DNA of 64,000 nt from Anthopleura xanthogrammica (GCA_964019055.1 OZ025209.1:11764981-11828980), one strand, 5' to 3'. Positions 1 to 11,323 are shown, numbered from the stretch's first letter. Made by a program: numbers and translations. The notes: generated from the letters alone by a model not told the origin.

Positions 1-300
1 GGAGACCAATTCCAGGTCCGGCAGATGCAAGCCCCATGGCAAAAGATATATGACGTTCAAAGTAGAGTGGAATAAGATGAAAAGCTGCCATATACACACA
101 AGATGCCCCAAAACCGAAGCAGATGCCATAGGCGAGAAAGAGAACATAAATGCTTGGAGAAAAGGATGATGCAAGAAGGCCAACTGCGCCTATCAAACCA
201 CCACATATCATTATTACCCGACATCCAAAGCGGTCAGTAAGTTTAGAGGATACTGGACTAAGAATACCTGTAAGGCTCATGGCCAACGAGCCAACAAATG
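1..300 (-). CDS. SLC16-like MFS transporter, second visible exon (partial at window edge)
   Basis: Read on the minus strand, this exon follows a CAG acceptor at 301-303 and stays open to the window edge. The peptide starts FVGSLAMSLTGILSPVSSKL and continues with a DRFGCR segment and then two hydrophobic helices. The DRFGCR-type loop between TM2 and TM3 and the helix spacing are typical of monocarboxylate-transporter-like (SLC16) members of the major facilitator superfamily. These are 12-helix plasma-membrane carriers, usually of monocarboxylates with protons or of related substrates. The phase (one base carried over from the upstream exon) joins correctly to the exon at 975-1185. The rest of the gene lies left of base 1, so substrate cannot be judged. 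Confidence 0.8.
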
Positions 301-974
301 CTGTCGACATAAAACAAATATATATTATGATATATTAATTGGTAAAATCATTGTACGGGCTAGCTCTGGTCCATTTTGTATATAGCTTGCGCATCTGTAT
401 TCGTCCGATATAAAGACTCATATAAAGGGCCTTAAGAGATTACAATAGCAGATATCAGAGTTAAACTTCATTGCCTTTAAACAAAACTTCGTCCTGAGAG
501 AAAACCTTCAAGATCGCTCGTATACAATTCTTTTTTCTTTTCCAAGTTTAAAAAAAATACATCTTTTAAAAGGGGAGCGACCCCGTCGGCCCACCCCTAA
601 ATCCCCCCTGAAATGCCTCGCCTTTAAGCAATAGAGTGCAACTCTTCATTGAAAAAGTAGTAATTGTTGTTGTTGTTGTTGTTGTTGTTTACTTAATTGT
701 TATCATCTCTTGAGGAATTTGTATAACCGTAGGTTACGGGAGAGTATATTTGGAGATTAGTACGTACCCTGGGTTCCATAACTCAGGGGCGGTAACGTTC
801 TCTACACGGTTCACGAAAATTAAAAACTGAGGACGATCACGGCTCGCGGAAAATATCAAACGTTCAAATTCAAGAAAATTCACGATTCGCGACGTTTAGA
901 ACATGCTGAGCAGCTCATCACATTTGAGCGAGCATGAGAGTCTCTGGAACCCGGGGCCGGTAAGGGATTGTTAC
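301..974 (-). other. Intron of the SLC16-like gene
   Basis: Bounded by a GTAACA donor (971-974 side) and a CGACAG acceptor (301-306 side) on the minus strand. It contains a short GTT microsatellite near 664-690. No other coding signal is seen. Confidence 0.7.
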
Positions 975-1185
975 CTGTTGTAGCCTTTGCTTCTTGGAAC
1001 TCTTCCAAAATAAGAGGAAAGAAGATTCCATACGAGTAAATAATCCCCACTACGATGAGACTTGATAAAGATGAACATATGGACACGAACCAAGAGACAA
1101 GACCATCCATAGTCTGACTACCTTCATCGGATACTTCATCGTATTTCACTAGTACTTTGGTGTTGAACAATGTTTCCTTTGCCAT
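975..1185 (-). CDS. SLC16-like MFS transporter, first coding exon
   Basis: ATG at 1183-1185 on the minus strand opens a peptide MAKETLFNTKVLVKYDEVSD, followed by DGLVSWFV and a long hydrophobic helix ending FFPLILEEFQEAKATT. A G-rich TM1 followed by FF..L..EF is the usual first helix of MCT-like proteins. The reading frame runs on into non-conserved sequence, but a donor (CAG/GTAACA) at 974/975 ends the exon in the phase needed for 1-300. The short hydrophilic N-terminus before TM1 suits a cytosolic start, so this ATG is taken as the start codon. A further 5' non-coding exon is possible. Confidence 0.8.
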
Positions 1186-1927
1186 TTTGTATTTCAGTGA
1201 TGTAATAAATCTCTCTTTGCAGGAAGGAAAGTCTCAGATCTGCGGACAACAAGAAAAGAGTGATTCCGTACTTTTTGTTATGCACGATGTTGATACGGCA
1301 TTTTCACTGTCACAGCATGTCATACACATTAATCCGCACTAGCTGTTGAAAGTTATTATTGATAAATTTGTAGAAGAGAGAAGGCTGCACTTTGGGCAAT
1401 AATTGGTGCGTTTCCGCTGCAAATGTAGAATTTAAAATTCATACAATAGTTTTCGTTTACATACCAACAGGCAGTATAAAGTACAGCCTGTTTCAGTTGT
1501 AAAATTTGGTGCTGATAAATCTTATTATTATAAAACTCATGAATAATTAATGAGGAAAACACAATAGAAATCATTGTCTGTGGAGGAGGTTGTTTGTCTG
1601 ATACAAAATCGTCCTGATTTGCATAAACTTTAATTCCAATTTTCTCAGCTAAATTCAATTTTATCTTTAAAATTTTAGTAGAACATGAATGTTTACACCT
1701 AGACGTTTCATAAGTGATATACGATATTCGTGTCCGTATTGTATCAGATATACAATCACTCGCCTTCGGCTCGTGGTTGTATATCTGATAGAACACGGCC
1801 ACTCATATTGTATATATTACCTTAAGTAGTGCGTTGCGCTTTGCACAATTTAAGACTACAGAGATCTGTCACCTGCCGAGCTCTGATTTTCACGTCGCTT
1901 ATAACTTAGAATTTCAGGTGTTTTAGA
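1186..1927. other. Intergenic, no gene recognised; contains a small hairpin
   Basis: Minus-strand open frames here have no recognisable composition or motif. At about 1735-1800 an imperfect hairpin has arms around TATCAGATATACAA and a CGCCTTCGGC-type apex. This resembles the apices of the hairpin elements described elsewhere in the window. Confidence 0.5.
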
Positions 1928-2490
1928 AATAAGCTATTAGAAGCAAACAAATCTCTTTTTGTTATTAGGAGCCTTAGAAAAGAAGAGTATTCTCAAGCTG
2001 ATATTGACCACCTTTTTACTTCTATAGTTTTATCTAAGCTTACTTATGGGCTCAGTGTATATGCTGCTTCCAAACCTGAGCTAACTACAGTACAAAATTT
2101 TCTCAGCCGTTGTTTCAAGCGAAAGTACATTTCATATTTTATAGATATTTTTAATTTATTAGATAAATCAGACGGTTCTATTTTTCATAAAGCTTGTAAT
2201 GTTAGCCATCCTCTACACAGTTTTTTACCTAAAGTCAAGGAGTCCTCTCTAAAACTTAGAAATAATAGCCTACCTAGAGTTAATACGGAACGTTTCAAAG
2301 CATCTTTTATAAATAGGCTATATTTTAGATATAATTTATTCGCTAAATAGTATAGTATAATTGTATATAATTTTTGATCTCATAATATTGATTGTGAGTG
2401 ATTTGTATGTTATCTAGATATATTTACTGTAAATAATTAGTATGTATTTTTACTAGTTAATAAAGACATTATTATTATTATTATTATTAT
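1928..2490 (+). mobile_element. 5'-truncated non-LTR retrotransposon, 3' end of reverse transcriptase ORF plus ATT tail
   Basis: An open frame on the plus strand runs to a TAG at 2348-2350. It includes SLFVIRSLRK and LTYGLSVYAASKPELTTVQ, a pattern typical of the post-RT C-terminal region of jockey/CR1/RTE-like LINE ORFs (a conserved LSKLTYG...Y....... tract). The frame has no start and no RT catalytic core, so the copy is 5' truncated. A short 3' UTR ends in TAATAAAG plus an (ATT)n tail at 2469-2490, the usual tail of such elements. The BEL element was inserted directly after this tail. Confidence 0.7.
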
Positions 2491-2496
2491 TTAACA

Positions 2497-2501
2497 TACA
2501 T
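2497..2501 (+). repeat. Target-site duplication of the BEL/Pao element (left)
   Basis: TACAT immediately before the left LTR is repeated at 11721-11725 immediately after the right LTR. A 5-bp duplication is usual for BEL/Pao. Confidence 0.9.
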
Positions 2502-2890
2502 TGTGGTCGTCATTCCAATCACAACGGTGTCGAGTTAATAATTTATTACATAGTTTGAAAACACTCACAAGCAAGGTTCCTAATGATACAATATCAAACG
2601 AATAATAAGTCAATAATAAAACTACATAAAGGGCTAGAAGAAACGATAAAGAAAGACATGAAATACTTACAAACAAACTGTATGGTACACGGCAACTAGG
2701 AACGACGACTACTAAGATTACGGAAGTGACATTCTTAAGTACTGGCAAAAACTGAATGTAATTAGCATGCGAATAGCAAAGGACCAATAAAGAACAAAGA
2801 ATGAAACTAATGAACTGGAAAAGGCGAAAAAATGAATAACTAAACGAATAAATAGTCACGTAACAAAACTGTTAGCGTTATGCGCTAACA
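2502..2890 (-). repeat. 3' LTR of the BEL/Pao element
   Basis: 389 bp, TG...CA ends, direct repeat of 11324-11720 with a small internal deletion near the GTACACGGCAAC segment. Confidence 0.93.
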
Positions 2891-2932
2891 TACCGGCCCC
2901 TAAATACTACTAGTATTTATATTATTAATAAT

Positions 2933-3074
2933 GGTAATAGAACTGAGTGGAGTGCAATTTGGGCTGAAATCACACGAGTGATTACAAAATTGCACGACCG
3001 CGTAGCGGGAGTGCAATTTGTTAATCACGAGTGTGATTTCAGCCCAAAATTGCACGACACTCAGTTCTATTACC
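2933..3074. repeat. 142-bp hairpin at the left end of the recombinase element
   Basis: The arms start GGTAATAGAACTGAGTG and end CACTCAGTTCTATTACC, and pairing continues almost to a central CGCGTAGCG apex. The apex region (TTGCACGA...GAGTGCAATT) closely resembles the apex of the hairpin at 24171-24334. Confidence 0.85.
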
Positions 3075-3406
3075 TATTAATCATATCCATTTTGAAATCA
3101 CTAGCAAATCAAATACTCAACAGTTATATGTAGCTTCAAAAGTACTTTATTCTTTAGTAATTCTCATCAATTATTTAATGAAATATACGATGTGGAACAT
3201 TATTAATTACAGACTGTTGATTGGTTTCAAAAAAATATGTAAATTTATCGTTTCCATGACAACGCTGTCAAAACCTACAGTTAGACCATAATTTTCGAGA
3301 GGTCAAATTAATGCTTCGAAGTCTAGTATAGTACTACGAAAAACTGTCAGAAAAACTGATTCTAAAAATGAATACTCAAGGTAAAAAGTTCCAAAAAGTC
3401 AAAGCG

Positions 3407-5026
3407 CTAGTTTTCTTTTTCTTGATCTTCGTCATCCGAGTCGAAGATAAGTCTTCGCTTCTTCGACACTGGAGGCTTTCTTGTCTCGGAATTGTAGATG
3501 TTGAACGTGCAATTCGAGTAGTTGAATGCTGGTGTAGTCGAACTAGAAATCACCTGATTTTGAAGTGACATTATTTGGTTTGGAAGACATCGAAGGAATG
3601 GCAATAAGGCGCTTCCAGCCGTTTGCAGAGGGCTATCTGGATTTGGACCTGATATATTATCTGTACTTGAACGTTTTGGCTTGTTGACTGGATCGCACGT
3701 GCTTTTTGCAGACAGTGGTGTTGTGTACTCGTTTGAAGATTTGAATCCACTGATGATGTGTGATAATTTTCGTCTTTCCTCTTCGTCGACTTCGTCATAA
3801 TCATCAAGAGATGATTCGCGTGCATGGCCAGTAATTTCTTTGATGACATTTCTAGGTTGTCCTGATTTTTTCAGCTTGCACACCAAGGTCTTTCTCATGG
3901 AATGGTTTGTGATTTTCTTGTTGGTATCCAAGGTCTTGGCCATCGATTTCATCAAGTTTCCGATTGAATTCTCTCCCATTCTGACTTTTCCATACCATAC
4001 ATCTGGACATTTGGGACGACTGATTATGGTGAGGTATAACGGCCCGTTGTTTTTCATGCTCTCTGGTCTTTTTGAAAGCCACAGTTTAAATAAGCGTACC
4101 GGATCTCTCTCACCGCCGTCAGTACTATACATTATTTGTGGCGTGCTTCGGTGGCGAATTCTTAGTCCTCCACTTCTGGTTTTTGTGGGATTTTCTCTGA
4201 ACTCTACACTTTCACTTCCATCTTGGTGTGAAATTATTACAAAGTCGTCCACGTAAGCGTCATAATGTTCCTGGCGACCACGAAACCCTAACTGCTCGGT
4301 CAAGATTTTGAAGTTTGTTTGTGTCAGAGCTCTTCCGTTATGACTGCCAAGTTCTCCGCTTTTCCACAGTTCTTCCTCCTCTTCATGGTTTATTGGCTTG
4401 GATTTATTTGGCCGTTTTCCTTTACCTTGTTTACGCAAGGTCGTCGCTACGGCGTTGAGGGTTTCCTGGGAGTTGTGAAACTCGCGTGACCTTATTATAC
4501 TACGGGGATAGTTTTTCTCCTTCAGGTATCGTTCAATGGACGCTTGCATTACTCGAAGAGATTCTGGTTCATAGTCGCCGCCATCTTGCTTCTTTATCTC
4601 TGCATAAAATCTTTCCAAGAGTTTATCAAGTTCTGGTGGGGGAAGCGTTTCAATCTTTGTGTTCAAATTCCGGGAATGACACCATTTTTCTACTACAGTC
4701 ATCCAAGTTTGTGTGGTACGTTTTGTGTTTTTATTCATTGAATTGGCTTTCATTTCTTCAATTACATCAACTGGTACTTCTGGAAATCTTGACTGGTCAA
4801 TAGGCGTTTTGGTATTGCTACTTGAAGCACTTGAAACATTTTCAAGTTGGCTTGAAGCACTTGAAACCTGTGTCTTCGTAACTGTAGATGTGGACGTGGA
4901 CGAAGATTTCTCCTTGTCAGCATCGTTGTTTATATTAGAAATATCAAAATCAAAGTCCCAAGAGATATCTGAAAGAAGGTGGTCCTCCTCCCCCAAGAAC
5001 AATTGTAAGTCACCAAATTCATTCAT
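3407..5026 (-). CDS. Crypton-like (DUF3504-type) tyrosine recombinase, intact
   Basis: An uninterrupted 539-codon frame. The N-terminus is acidic and Ser/Thr-rich (1-80). Residues 85-200 form a helical core-binding-like region (TWMTVVEKWCHSRNLNTKI). Residues 240-425 form the catalytic domain. The full tyrosine-recombinase set is visible: R249 (LGFRG), K282, H375-x2-R378 (HSMR), H401 (ITGH) and Y410 (DDYDE). This arrangement is that of animal DUF3504 proteins derived from Crypton transposons. A basic, nuclear-signal-like patch (SKKRR) lies near the C-terminus, which ends in an acidic stretch. The predicted role is DNA strand cleavage and religation to move its element. Being intact while the host retrotransposon's pol is broken suggests later insertion or recent activity. 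Confidence 0.85.
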   Translation of the reverse strand: MNEFGDLQLFLGEEDHLLSDISWDFDFDISNINNDADKEKSSSTSTSTVTKTQVSSASSQLENVSSASSSNTKTPIDQSRFPEVPVDVIEEMKANSMNKNTKRTTQTWMTVVEKWCHSRNLNTKIETLPPPELDKLLERFYAEIKKQDGGDYEPESLRVMQASIERYLKEKNYPRSIIRSREFHNSQETLNAVATTLRKQGKGKRPNKSKPINHEEEEELWKSGELGSHNGRALTQTNFKILTEQLGFRGRQEHYDAYVDDFVIISHQDGSESVEFRENPTKTRSGGLRIRHRSTPQIMYSTDGGERDPVRLFKLWLSKRPESMKNNGPLYLTIISRPKCPDVWYGKVRMGENSIGNLMKSMAKTLDTNKKITNHSMRKTLVCKLKKSGQPRNVIKEITGHARESSLDDYDEVDEEERRKLSHIISGFKSSNEYTTPLSAKSTCDPVNKPKRSSTDNISGPNPDSPLQTAGSALLPFLRCLPNQIMSLQNQVISSSTTPAFNYSNCTFNIYNSETRKPPVSKKRRLIFDSDDEDQEKEN

Positions 5027-5281
5027 GTTTTATGCTATTTTGTTGGTTTTAAAGAGAGAAAAAAATGGCTGCCTTGTTGTTTTTCATTTTTCCCCCTTAC
5101 TTCAAATAGCTTTAAATCCTTTGATTTGATTGGTTAGTTTTCTTGAAAGCTGCAATGTGATTGGTTGACAAAATGATGCTATTAATGATTCAAAATAGTG
5201 CTATTAATGCTTTAAATCGCACACTTTGTAGCCAATCAGATTGCAGGATTTGCTAGTGATTTCAAAATGGATATGATTAAT

Positions 5282-5479
5282 CATAATAACAACTAATCAT
5301 TAACTTGAATAGAATAATTATCTCTTAGATCGATGAGGAAATAAATAATCATGAACAAAATACTAAATCATCCTAAATCACTATACCGATTATATAGAAA
5401 AATGTCTAAATATTATAGTTACTTTAATGTTCAAATGTTCGTGTCCTTTAATGTTCTTAATTCTAGTACTATTGACTCT
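5282..5479. other. Internal BEL sequence between integrase and the nested element
   Basis: About 200 bp of AT-rich sequence with no open frame, on the 3' side of the integrase stop codon. It is interpreted as the 3' untranslated internal region of the retrotransposon. Confidence 0.5.
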
Positions 5480-6421
5480 TCAATCTGTATAGGCTTCCAT
5501 AAGGCATAGCTTGTGAATAGGTCGTTCAAAAACACCTTTAGTTGTCTTGACCGTGGCACGTCTTGTAAGGCCTTTCGAGTCAGGAATAACTTGCCGGACA
5601 CGAGCAAGTGGCCAGACATTACGTGGAGTCGATTCCTCTACGAGAAGAACAACATCGTTGACGCCAATGTTTCTCTTGGGTTGCATCCATTTAGTTCTTT
5701 GTTGTAGCAGGTGCAAATACTCCTTTTTCCATCTTTTCCAAAAGAGATCGGTAAGGTATTGGACTTGTCTCCATCTTCTTCTTACGTATAAGTCATTTCG
5801 GTCGAAAATCCCAGGAGGCAGAGAGGGTTCCCTAATCAAAAGTAGCAAATGATTGGGTGTTAGTGGTTCTTCATCATTGGGATCTTCTGATGGTTTAGTC
5901 AGAAGTCGGCCATTAATTATGGATTCAACTTCTGTCATAAGAGTTATAAATGACACTTCATCAAGATGTTGTTCATTGGATAATGCACTGAGAATCTTGA
6001 GAATGGTGCGGATACATCTTTCCCAAGTACCACCAAAGTGTGATGCTAAGGGTGGACTGAAATGCCATTCGATCTCCTTCTGCAGCAAGAAATCATGAAC
6101 TTGCTTGTTATTCCATTGTCCAATAGCTCCTCGTAGTTCTCTCTCTCCGCCAGCCAAATTCGTTCCATTGTCTGAATAGATTCTCTTTACTTGACCTCTT
6201 CGAGCTATGAATCTTCGCAAAGCTAGGATAAATGTGTCAGTTTCAAGCGATGATGCCACTTCAATGTGTACTGCACGAACAGCAAAACAGGTAAAGATGA
6301 CGCCATATCTCTTCACCAGTGATCTCTTGAGCTTGACCAGGAAAGGTCCAAAGTAATCTACGCCAATATTAGAAAAAGGAGGTTTGTCCGGTGTGATTCT
6401 TGTTGCTGGTAGATCTGCCAT
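5480..6421 (-). pseudogene. BEL/Pao integrase core and C-terminal region
   Basis: Contains the retroviral-type integrase core: a first acidic residue in GVDYFGPF, a second in YSDNGTN, and a downstream Glu in the TEVESIINGR helix. The C-terminal region includes WRQVQYLTDLFWKRWKKEY and GDVV-like NDVVLLVEE, both hallmarks of BEL/Pao integrases. It is in the same frame as 6452-7117, separated by one in-frame stop at 6452-6454, so this is the downstream part of one polyprotein rather than a separate gene. Confidence 0.85.
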
Positions 6422-6451
6422 CTTTTGAGTGTTGGGTCTCTTGTGTCTTTT

Positions 6452-7117
6452 TCAACATTCAAAGTATTTGGAGAAGACTTTCCTTGTCAAAGCATTAGCA
6501 TGTATAATCCAGAACAGAACATACTCTCTCCCAGAATGGCCAGAGTACAGATGGGCTTCCTTAATTATCAGTGGAGTTATACAGCTATTCTTTGGGATGA
6601 TTACTTGATGCCTGGAGCTGTAGGGTAAAGAAGACTTGCGCAGACGTCCACCGACACGTATGAGGTTGTCCTTGAAAATGGGGTCCAACTTGAGAATCTG
6701 ACTTGTTTTCTTGATACTAGCGCCTTTCGCGAGATCTGTAAGTTCTTGAGGGAACCATTGTTTCTGGACATAACGCAAAATTTCGTGTTCTGCACGACGA
6801 AGCTCTTGAACAGTATAAAGAGGATCATCTTTAATTTGACCGTTCTTCTTTCTTGCAATAAATCGCTCTTGAAGTCGTAGACATACTGCGACAAATTTCT
6901 TCAGGCGTAGAAAGGATGAGAATCTCTTAAAGATGTTTTGCAATGGATCTTCACTAACGACAACGGTGCAGGTAACCTTCTCTTTCTTGACTTCAGGGTC
7001 TTCATCAAGTGTAGTGTAGACGTCACTTGGGTGTGAAGGCTTTTCAATGCTGTTTTGCTTCAGGAATTCCGGCCCCGATTTCCAATCTTCGTAGGAAAGG
7101 AAGACATCAATAGGCAT
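6452..7117 (-). pseudogene. BEL/Pao linker and integrase N-terminal zinc-binding region, damaged
   Basis: Carries the H2C2-type region upstream of the integrase core (EAHLYSGHSGREYV). The segment that should link the His and Cys pairs looks shortened by several residues. The first Cys of the C-x2-C pair reads Tyr, and the codon just after the second Cys is a stop (TGA, 6452-6454). These changes would prevent function. The frame is continuous upstream with 7142-8101 apart from a stop at 7142-7144. Confidence 0.8.
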
Positions 7118-7141
7118 TCCTCTCGTGCAAGTATCTGCAGG

Positions 7142-8101
7142 TTAGACTTTGTATGTATGTAGTTCCATTGGAGACGAGCCGCTTCTTATATAAGCAACAC
7201 GATTGGCTACGTAAACGTGGAACTTGCGAGTTTCATTCATAATGTACTTAAGCACAGTAGTACTGTCCGTCCAGAAACTGGAATTCTGAATTGGTAGCTC
7301 GAGCTCGGTCCGCAATGTCTTGTCTGATTTTACTGATAGAGTTGCAGCTGCAAGTTCCAATCTTGGGATGGACTGCGTTTTTAAAGGAGCCAGGCGAGAC
7401 TTAGCCATTATAAAGGAACTGTGAATGTTCTTATGAGAGGTATCGTTGGTGATGACTGTGCGAAGATATGATACTGATCCGTAGGCTGTCTGTGAAGCGT
7501 CGGCAAAGTGGTGCAATTCATATACAGCTAAACCTTGTTCTTTACTGCATGGACTAACGCAACGATCCAAGGAGAAGTTACCAAGTCGAGGCAGCTCGTG
7601 TAGCCATTTCTGCCAAGAAGATAAGTACTGATCTGGAATTTCTTCATCCCATTGCAACTTCAATCGAGTGAGATCTTGCAGAATGATCTTGGCTGTGAGC
7701 GTGAAAGGTAACGCCATTCCAAGGGGATCATATACAGAACTTACCACGGACAGCAGACCGCGTCTTGTAAGTGGACGTTCATGAGCTTTGGGAGATGTCT
7801 TGAAACTGAATGAATCTGTTTCCACGAGCCATGTTACTCCAAGAGCTCTTTCAACTGGTAAATCATCTTGGGCGATGTCCAATTCTTTAACTTCCTTAGC
7901 ACGTTCGCATTCAGGAATGGACTGCAGAACTTCACGACTATTTGAAATCCATTTGGTTAGTCTGAATCCACCATCTTGCATAAGCTTGCAGATGTTGTCC
8001 ACGAACTGTATAGCCTTCTCAGCAGAGGGTAAAGACTTCAGACAATCATCCACGTAAAAGTTCTTAAACACATATAACCTCGTCTTGATAAAGAGCAGCA
8101 T
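7142..8101 (-). pseudogene. BEL/Pao reverse transcriptase (3' half) and RNase H region
   Basis: Starts just upstream of the catalytic FYVDD motif (plus-strand position near 8046-8060), which is intact. It continues through the thumb/connection region (PLTRRGLLSVVSSVYDPLGM, typical of Pao RTs) into the RNase H-like region (ELHHFADASQTAYGSV, PRLELAAA, FWTDSTTVLKYI). It is offset by one frame from the upstream fragment. Near its end, two small frame lesions around 7145-7190 garble the usual junction motif before a stop. Confidence 0.88.
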
Positions 8102-10655
8102 TGTATCTTAGAGTGAAATTGGCACAAGAAGGCGAAGAGACAGCGCCAAAAAGGTGTACATTCATCTGATACTCGTCAGGATCTTGATCAAGCTTACCAT
8201 TTGTCCACCACAAGAAACGCAGAAGATTTTGTTCAGCTTCCGGGACCTTTACTTTCAAGAACATGCCCTCAATGTCAGCCATAAGAGCAACACTTTCTTG
8301 GCGGAAACGCAGTAACACACCAAGTAGATTGTTGGTCAAATCTGGCCCTTGTAAGAGTACATCATTTAGGGCGACACCTTGGTACTTGTAGGAACAGTCA
8401 AAAACAATGCGTATCTTACCAGGATTCTTCTTATGGTAAACACCATGATGGGGAATGTACCAGATCTTTCCTTTAACACCAGCAGGCTGCTCTTGCGGTA
8501 CTTTCCTTGCATAGCCTTTATCGATCATATCTTGCATGAAGGTAACGTAGTCTTGTCTAAAGTTGGGATTTCTGAGAAGCTTGTTCTTCAAGTATGCACA
8601 TCTACGCTCAGCTTGCAAACGGTTGTTTGGTAGAGAGACGGATTGGTCCTTGAGAGGAAGACTTACTTCATAATGTCGATCTTGAAGGTGGTTAATGGAT
8701 TTCTCAACACGTTCCATGAAGATAGATTCTTCTCTTGTATGTTCTTTAGAAACACTGTAAGAATCAGTCTCTAGAAAGTCTGCACATTCTAAACATTGCA
8801 AAGAGGCTCGAAAACTATAGGCTGGTACACTCTTCGTATTTCGTCCAGTTGGGTCATTGATAACCCATCTGAGCTTGACTTTTGTTGCATAAGGCCCATC
8901 ATCGGTGGTACGTATAACTTCCATAGGCTGTAGGGCTTCAGGAACATCCATGCCAATTAAGAGATCCACATTAGAGTCAATAAATTGTAAATGTAGATTG
9001 TCGGAAAACTGAGGCCAAGAGTCAACGTCTTCTTGCGATGGCACTTCGTTCTTTGAAACTGGAATCGCAGGTCTCGAGAGAACCACAGGAAGATTGATAG
9101 CAACATTGTCGTCCAAGTCACTAACTGTCAGGCTATGAATCACTTGACTTTCCGCAATGTTGTAACTTTCTCCAATGGTAGTTAACTTGATCTTGGAACT
9201 TTTACCTTGTACTCCGAGGCGTTTGATTAAAGATTCAGAACAGAAGCTTGCGTTTGATCCAGTATCCAGTAAGGCGTAAGTCTGAATAAAGGTATTGTCA
9301 TCATGCTTTCTAACCTTCACAGGTAATATTGGAAGTACTGCTGATGGTAACTTTGATGGATCCACGGGTTTAGTAGCAGAACATGCAAAGGACCTTTTGC
9401 TGGGAAGACTAGCAGTGGGACAAGTGGTAAAGGTAGATGAATTACTCGTAGATGTACTTCCAGGTAAGCAGCTGGCACTTACAGGTGGACTAGAACATCC
9501 AAGGGAACTTGCAGATAGGCTAGTACCAGAGCTACAGGATGTTGCGGGCGTATCAGAGTGAAGTAACGTGTGATGTTTTCTATCGCACTCGCTGCAAGGC
9601 TTTTTCTTGAAACAGGAAACTGACTGGTGGCCTTTTCGTAAGCATGAGAAACAAAGTCTGTTCTTGCTAGCTACGCCCATTCTTTCTTTGTGCGTCTTTT
9701 CCCTGAAGGCGGGACAGCTTATAACTGCAAACGTAGCAGCTGATTTACGAGTTTCCTTTGCGAGGCTGGTAAAGGTTTTTGTACTTGTTGTGATCGGACT
9801 GTACTTGGATGGCGGTTTCTCTGTTCTTGGCCTTGAGGTCGAAGACAACTTCCCAAAAATCGGGTTATTCATGCATCTGGCTTTCTGCTCCACGAAGGAA
9901 GCGATATCTTCAATGGTGACTTTACGGTGCTTAACATCGATAATAGTGTCTGCAATATCACGCCACTTGTCTTGAAATCTGCAAGGCAGTTTTTCTACAA
10001 TTTTACGCATGACATCTGGATTGTCGATCTTGTATAGATATCCCATACCTTCTAGAGCGTTCTTGCAACTTGTTAAGGAAATGGAATACTTCTCTACAGC
10101 GTCAGCGTCTTCAGGTTTAATAGATGGTTGGCTGATAAGTTTTTCCACATGGGCCATGGCTATTTTGTATTTGTCGCCAAATCTTGAATCCAAAAGCTCT
10201 CTTGCTTTGTTATATCCTTCTTCGGGTTTCATGTTAAGGCAACCTTTGACGAGTTCTTGTGGACGGCCAGAGGTGTACTGTGTTAAATAGTATAACTTGT
10301 TCGAGAAGTCTGGCTCTTTGGAAACAATGAGTGTGTCGAAAGCACTTACAAAATTATAGTATTCCAAAGGATCTCCGGCGAACTTGGGAACTTGCTGTTT
10401 GGGAAGAGTTGCCCGTTGCTGTTGTAGAATAATGTTGCTCCAAATCTTGTTCTGTTGGTCTAAAATTTCTCTTTCATGGGAATGCTTATACTCAGGTGGC
10501 ACGACAGATTCAGGATTGACCCGAGGTATTTTCTTAGATTTCTTCGTGGTGGAACTTCGTTTCGAAGTGGAACTGGATGTAGAACTTGACTTTAACGATG
10601 ATTTAGACGACTTTATCTTAGGATTTGCTTTAAGGGCGCTGAGCTCTTCCTCCAA
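8064..10655 (-). pseudogene. BEL/Pao gag C-terminal part, zinc knuckle, protease and 5' half of reverse transcriptase
   Basis: An 863-codon frame. In order it has a gag region of the DUF1759 type (VPKFAGDPLEYYNFVSAF), a CCHC knuckle (CFSCLRKGHQSVSC), a second Cys/His cluster (CSECDRKHHTLLH), an aspartic protease with the active site YALLDTGSNASF, and an RT fingers/palm start (KIRIVFDCS, ALMADIEGMF). The frame ends in a premature stop just before YVDD. Single-base frame changes separate it from the fragments on either side. Confidence 0.9.
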
Positions 10656-11194
10656 CTCCGAGTTTCAGTGTTTCTTCTTTCAGTCGGAGTTCTTTTTCAT
10701 GTAGATCTTTACGACGCTGTGTAGAATCTCGTCTAGCTTCAAGTTCAGCAATCCTTGCCAATGTAGATGACTTAGACTGTGTACTGAATGGAATTGACGG
10801 TGAGGACGATAAGGACGGCGAAGTCTCACGAGTCAATGTCGATCTGCTAGTTTGTGATAAGGACGATCTGGTTTCACTGGAGGACAATGCTGGGCGTTGG
10901 AAGGAGGAATCTTCGATGTGACATTCCATGGACGAAGCCCAGGCTGAAACCTTGTTGCAAAATTCTAGATATTTTTTCTTGACGTCTAAGAAGTACATCA
11001 CTAATTACGTTGTCGTAATCGTCGATTGCCTCTCGGAAGTTGGCGAAGGCCGTAACATATTCCTTCATCTTATCATGCACTGGGGATAAGTTCTCCAAGT
11101 CGTCATTAAGAAGTTGTTGAATTTGGTTTCTCTTGCGCGTCAGAGAAGCGAGAGCTCTGCTTCGTTTCTTCTTTAAGTGGTTTATAATCTCCAT
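10630..11194 (-). pseudogene. BEL/Pao gag N-terminal region in two frames
   Basis: A likely gag start is the ATG at 11192-11194 (MEIINHLKKKRSRALASLTR). It leads into a coiled-coil-like segment (FANFREAIDDYDNVISD) in the frame that stops at 10874. The sense continues in another frame from about 11001 (VKKKYLEFCNKVSAWASS, then a Ser-rich linker and charged ARIAELEARRDSTQRRKD helix) down to 10630. At least two frameshifts therefore lie in gag. Confidence 0.75.
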
Positions 11195-11323
11195 ATCTTC
11201 GTTATGATTACAAAATTCACTTGCAACACTACCGGATCTTACTGGAATTTTGGATTTTTCGCTGATACAACGCGGCCAAGAGTGTCTATCATCAGAACCA
11301 GCTTGATAAGTTTGTTTGAACGA

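Larger units (their letters stand above)
2933..5281 (-). mobile_element. Crypton-type tyrosine recombinase element with a one-sided terminal hairpin and 35-bp inverted repeats
   Basis: A 142-bp hairpin (2933-3074) is followed by an inverted repeat at 3076-3110. This matches the reverse complement of 5247-5281 at 35 of 35 bases. Between the repeats is a single intact tyrosine-recombinase gene (3407-5026, minus). The unit lies between the integrase ORF and the 3' LTR of the BEL element, a position otherwise occupied by short non-coding sequence, so it inserted into the retrotransposon. A CCAATCA box sits at 5232-5238. Described Cryptons generally lack terminal inverted repeats, so the perfect pair is unusual. 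The short ATTAAT direct repeats on either side of the hairpin could be a target duplication or part of the terminus. Confidence 0.75.

Noticed and set aside
1356..1802. 148-codon minus-strand frame
   Set aside because: No motif, no homologous feel, unusual composition, and partly inside a hairpin.
3407..5026. Recombinase gene as an env-like third ORF of the BEL element
   Set aside because: It is bracketed by its own perfect inverted repeats and has tyrosine-recombinase catalytic residues, so a nested transposon explains it better.
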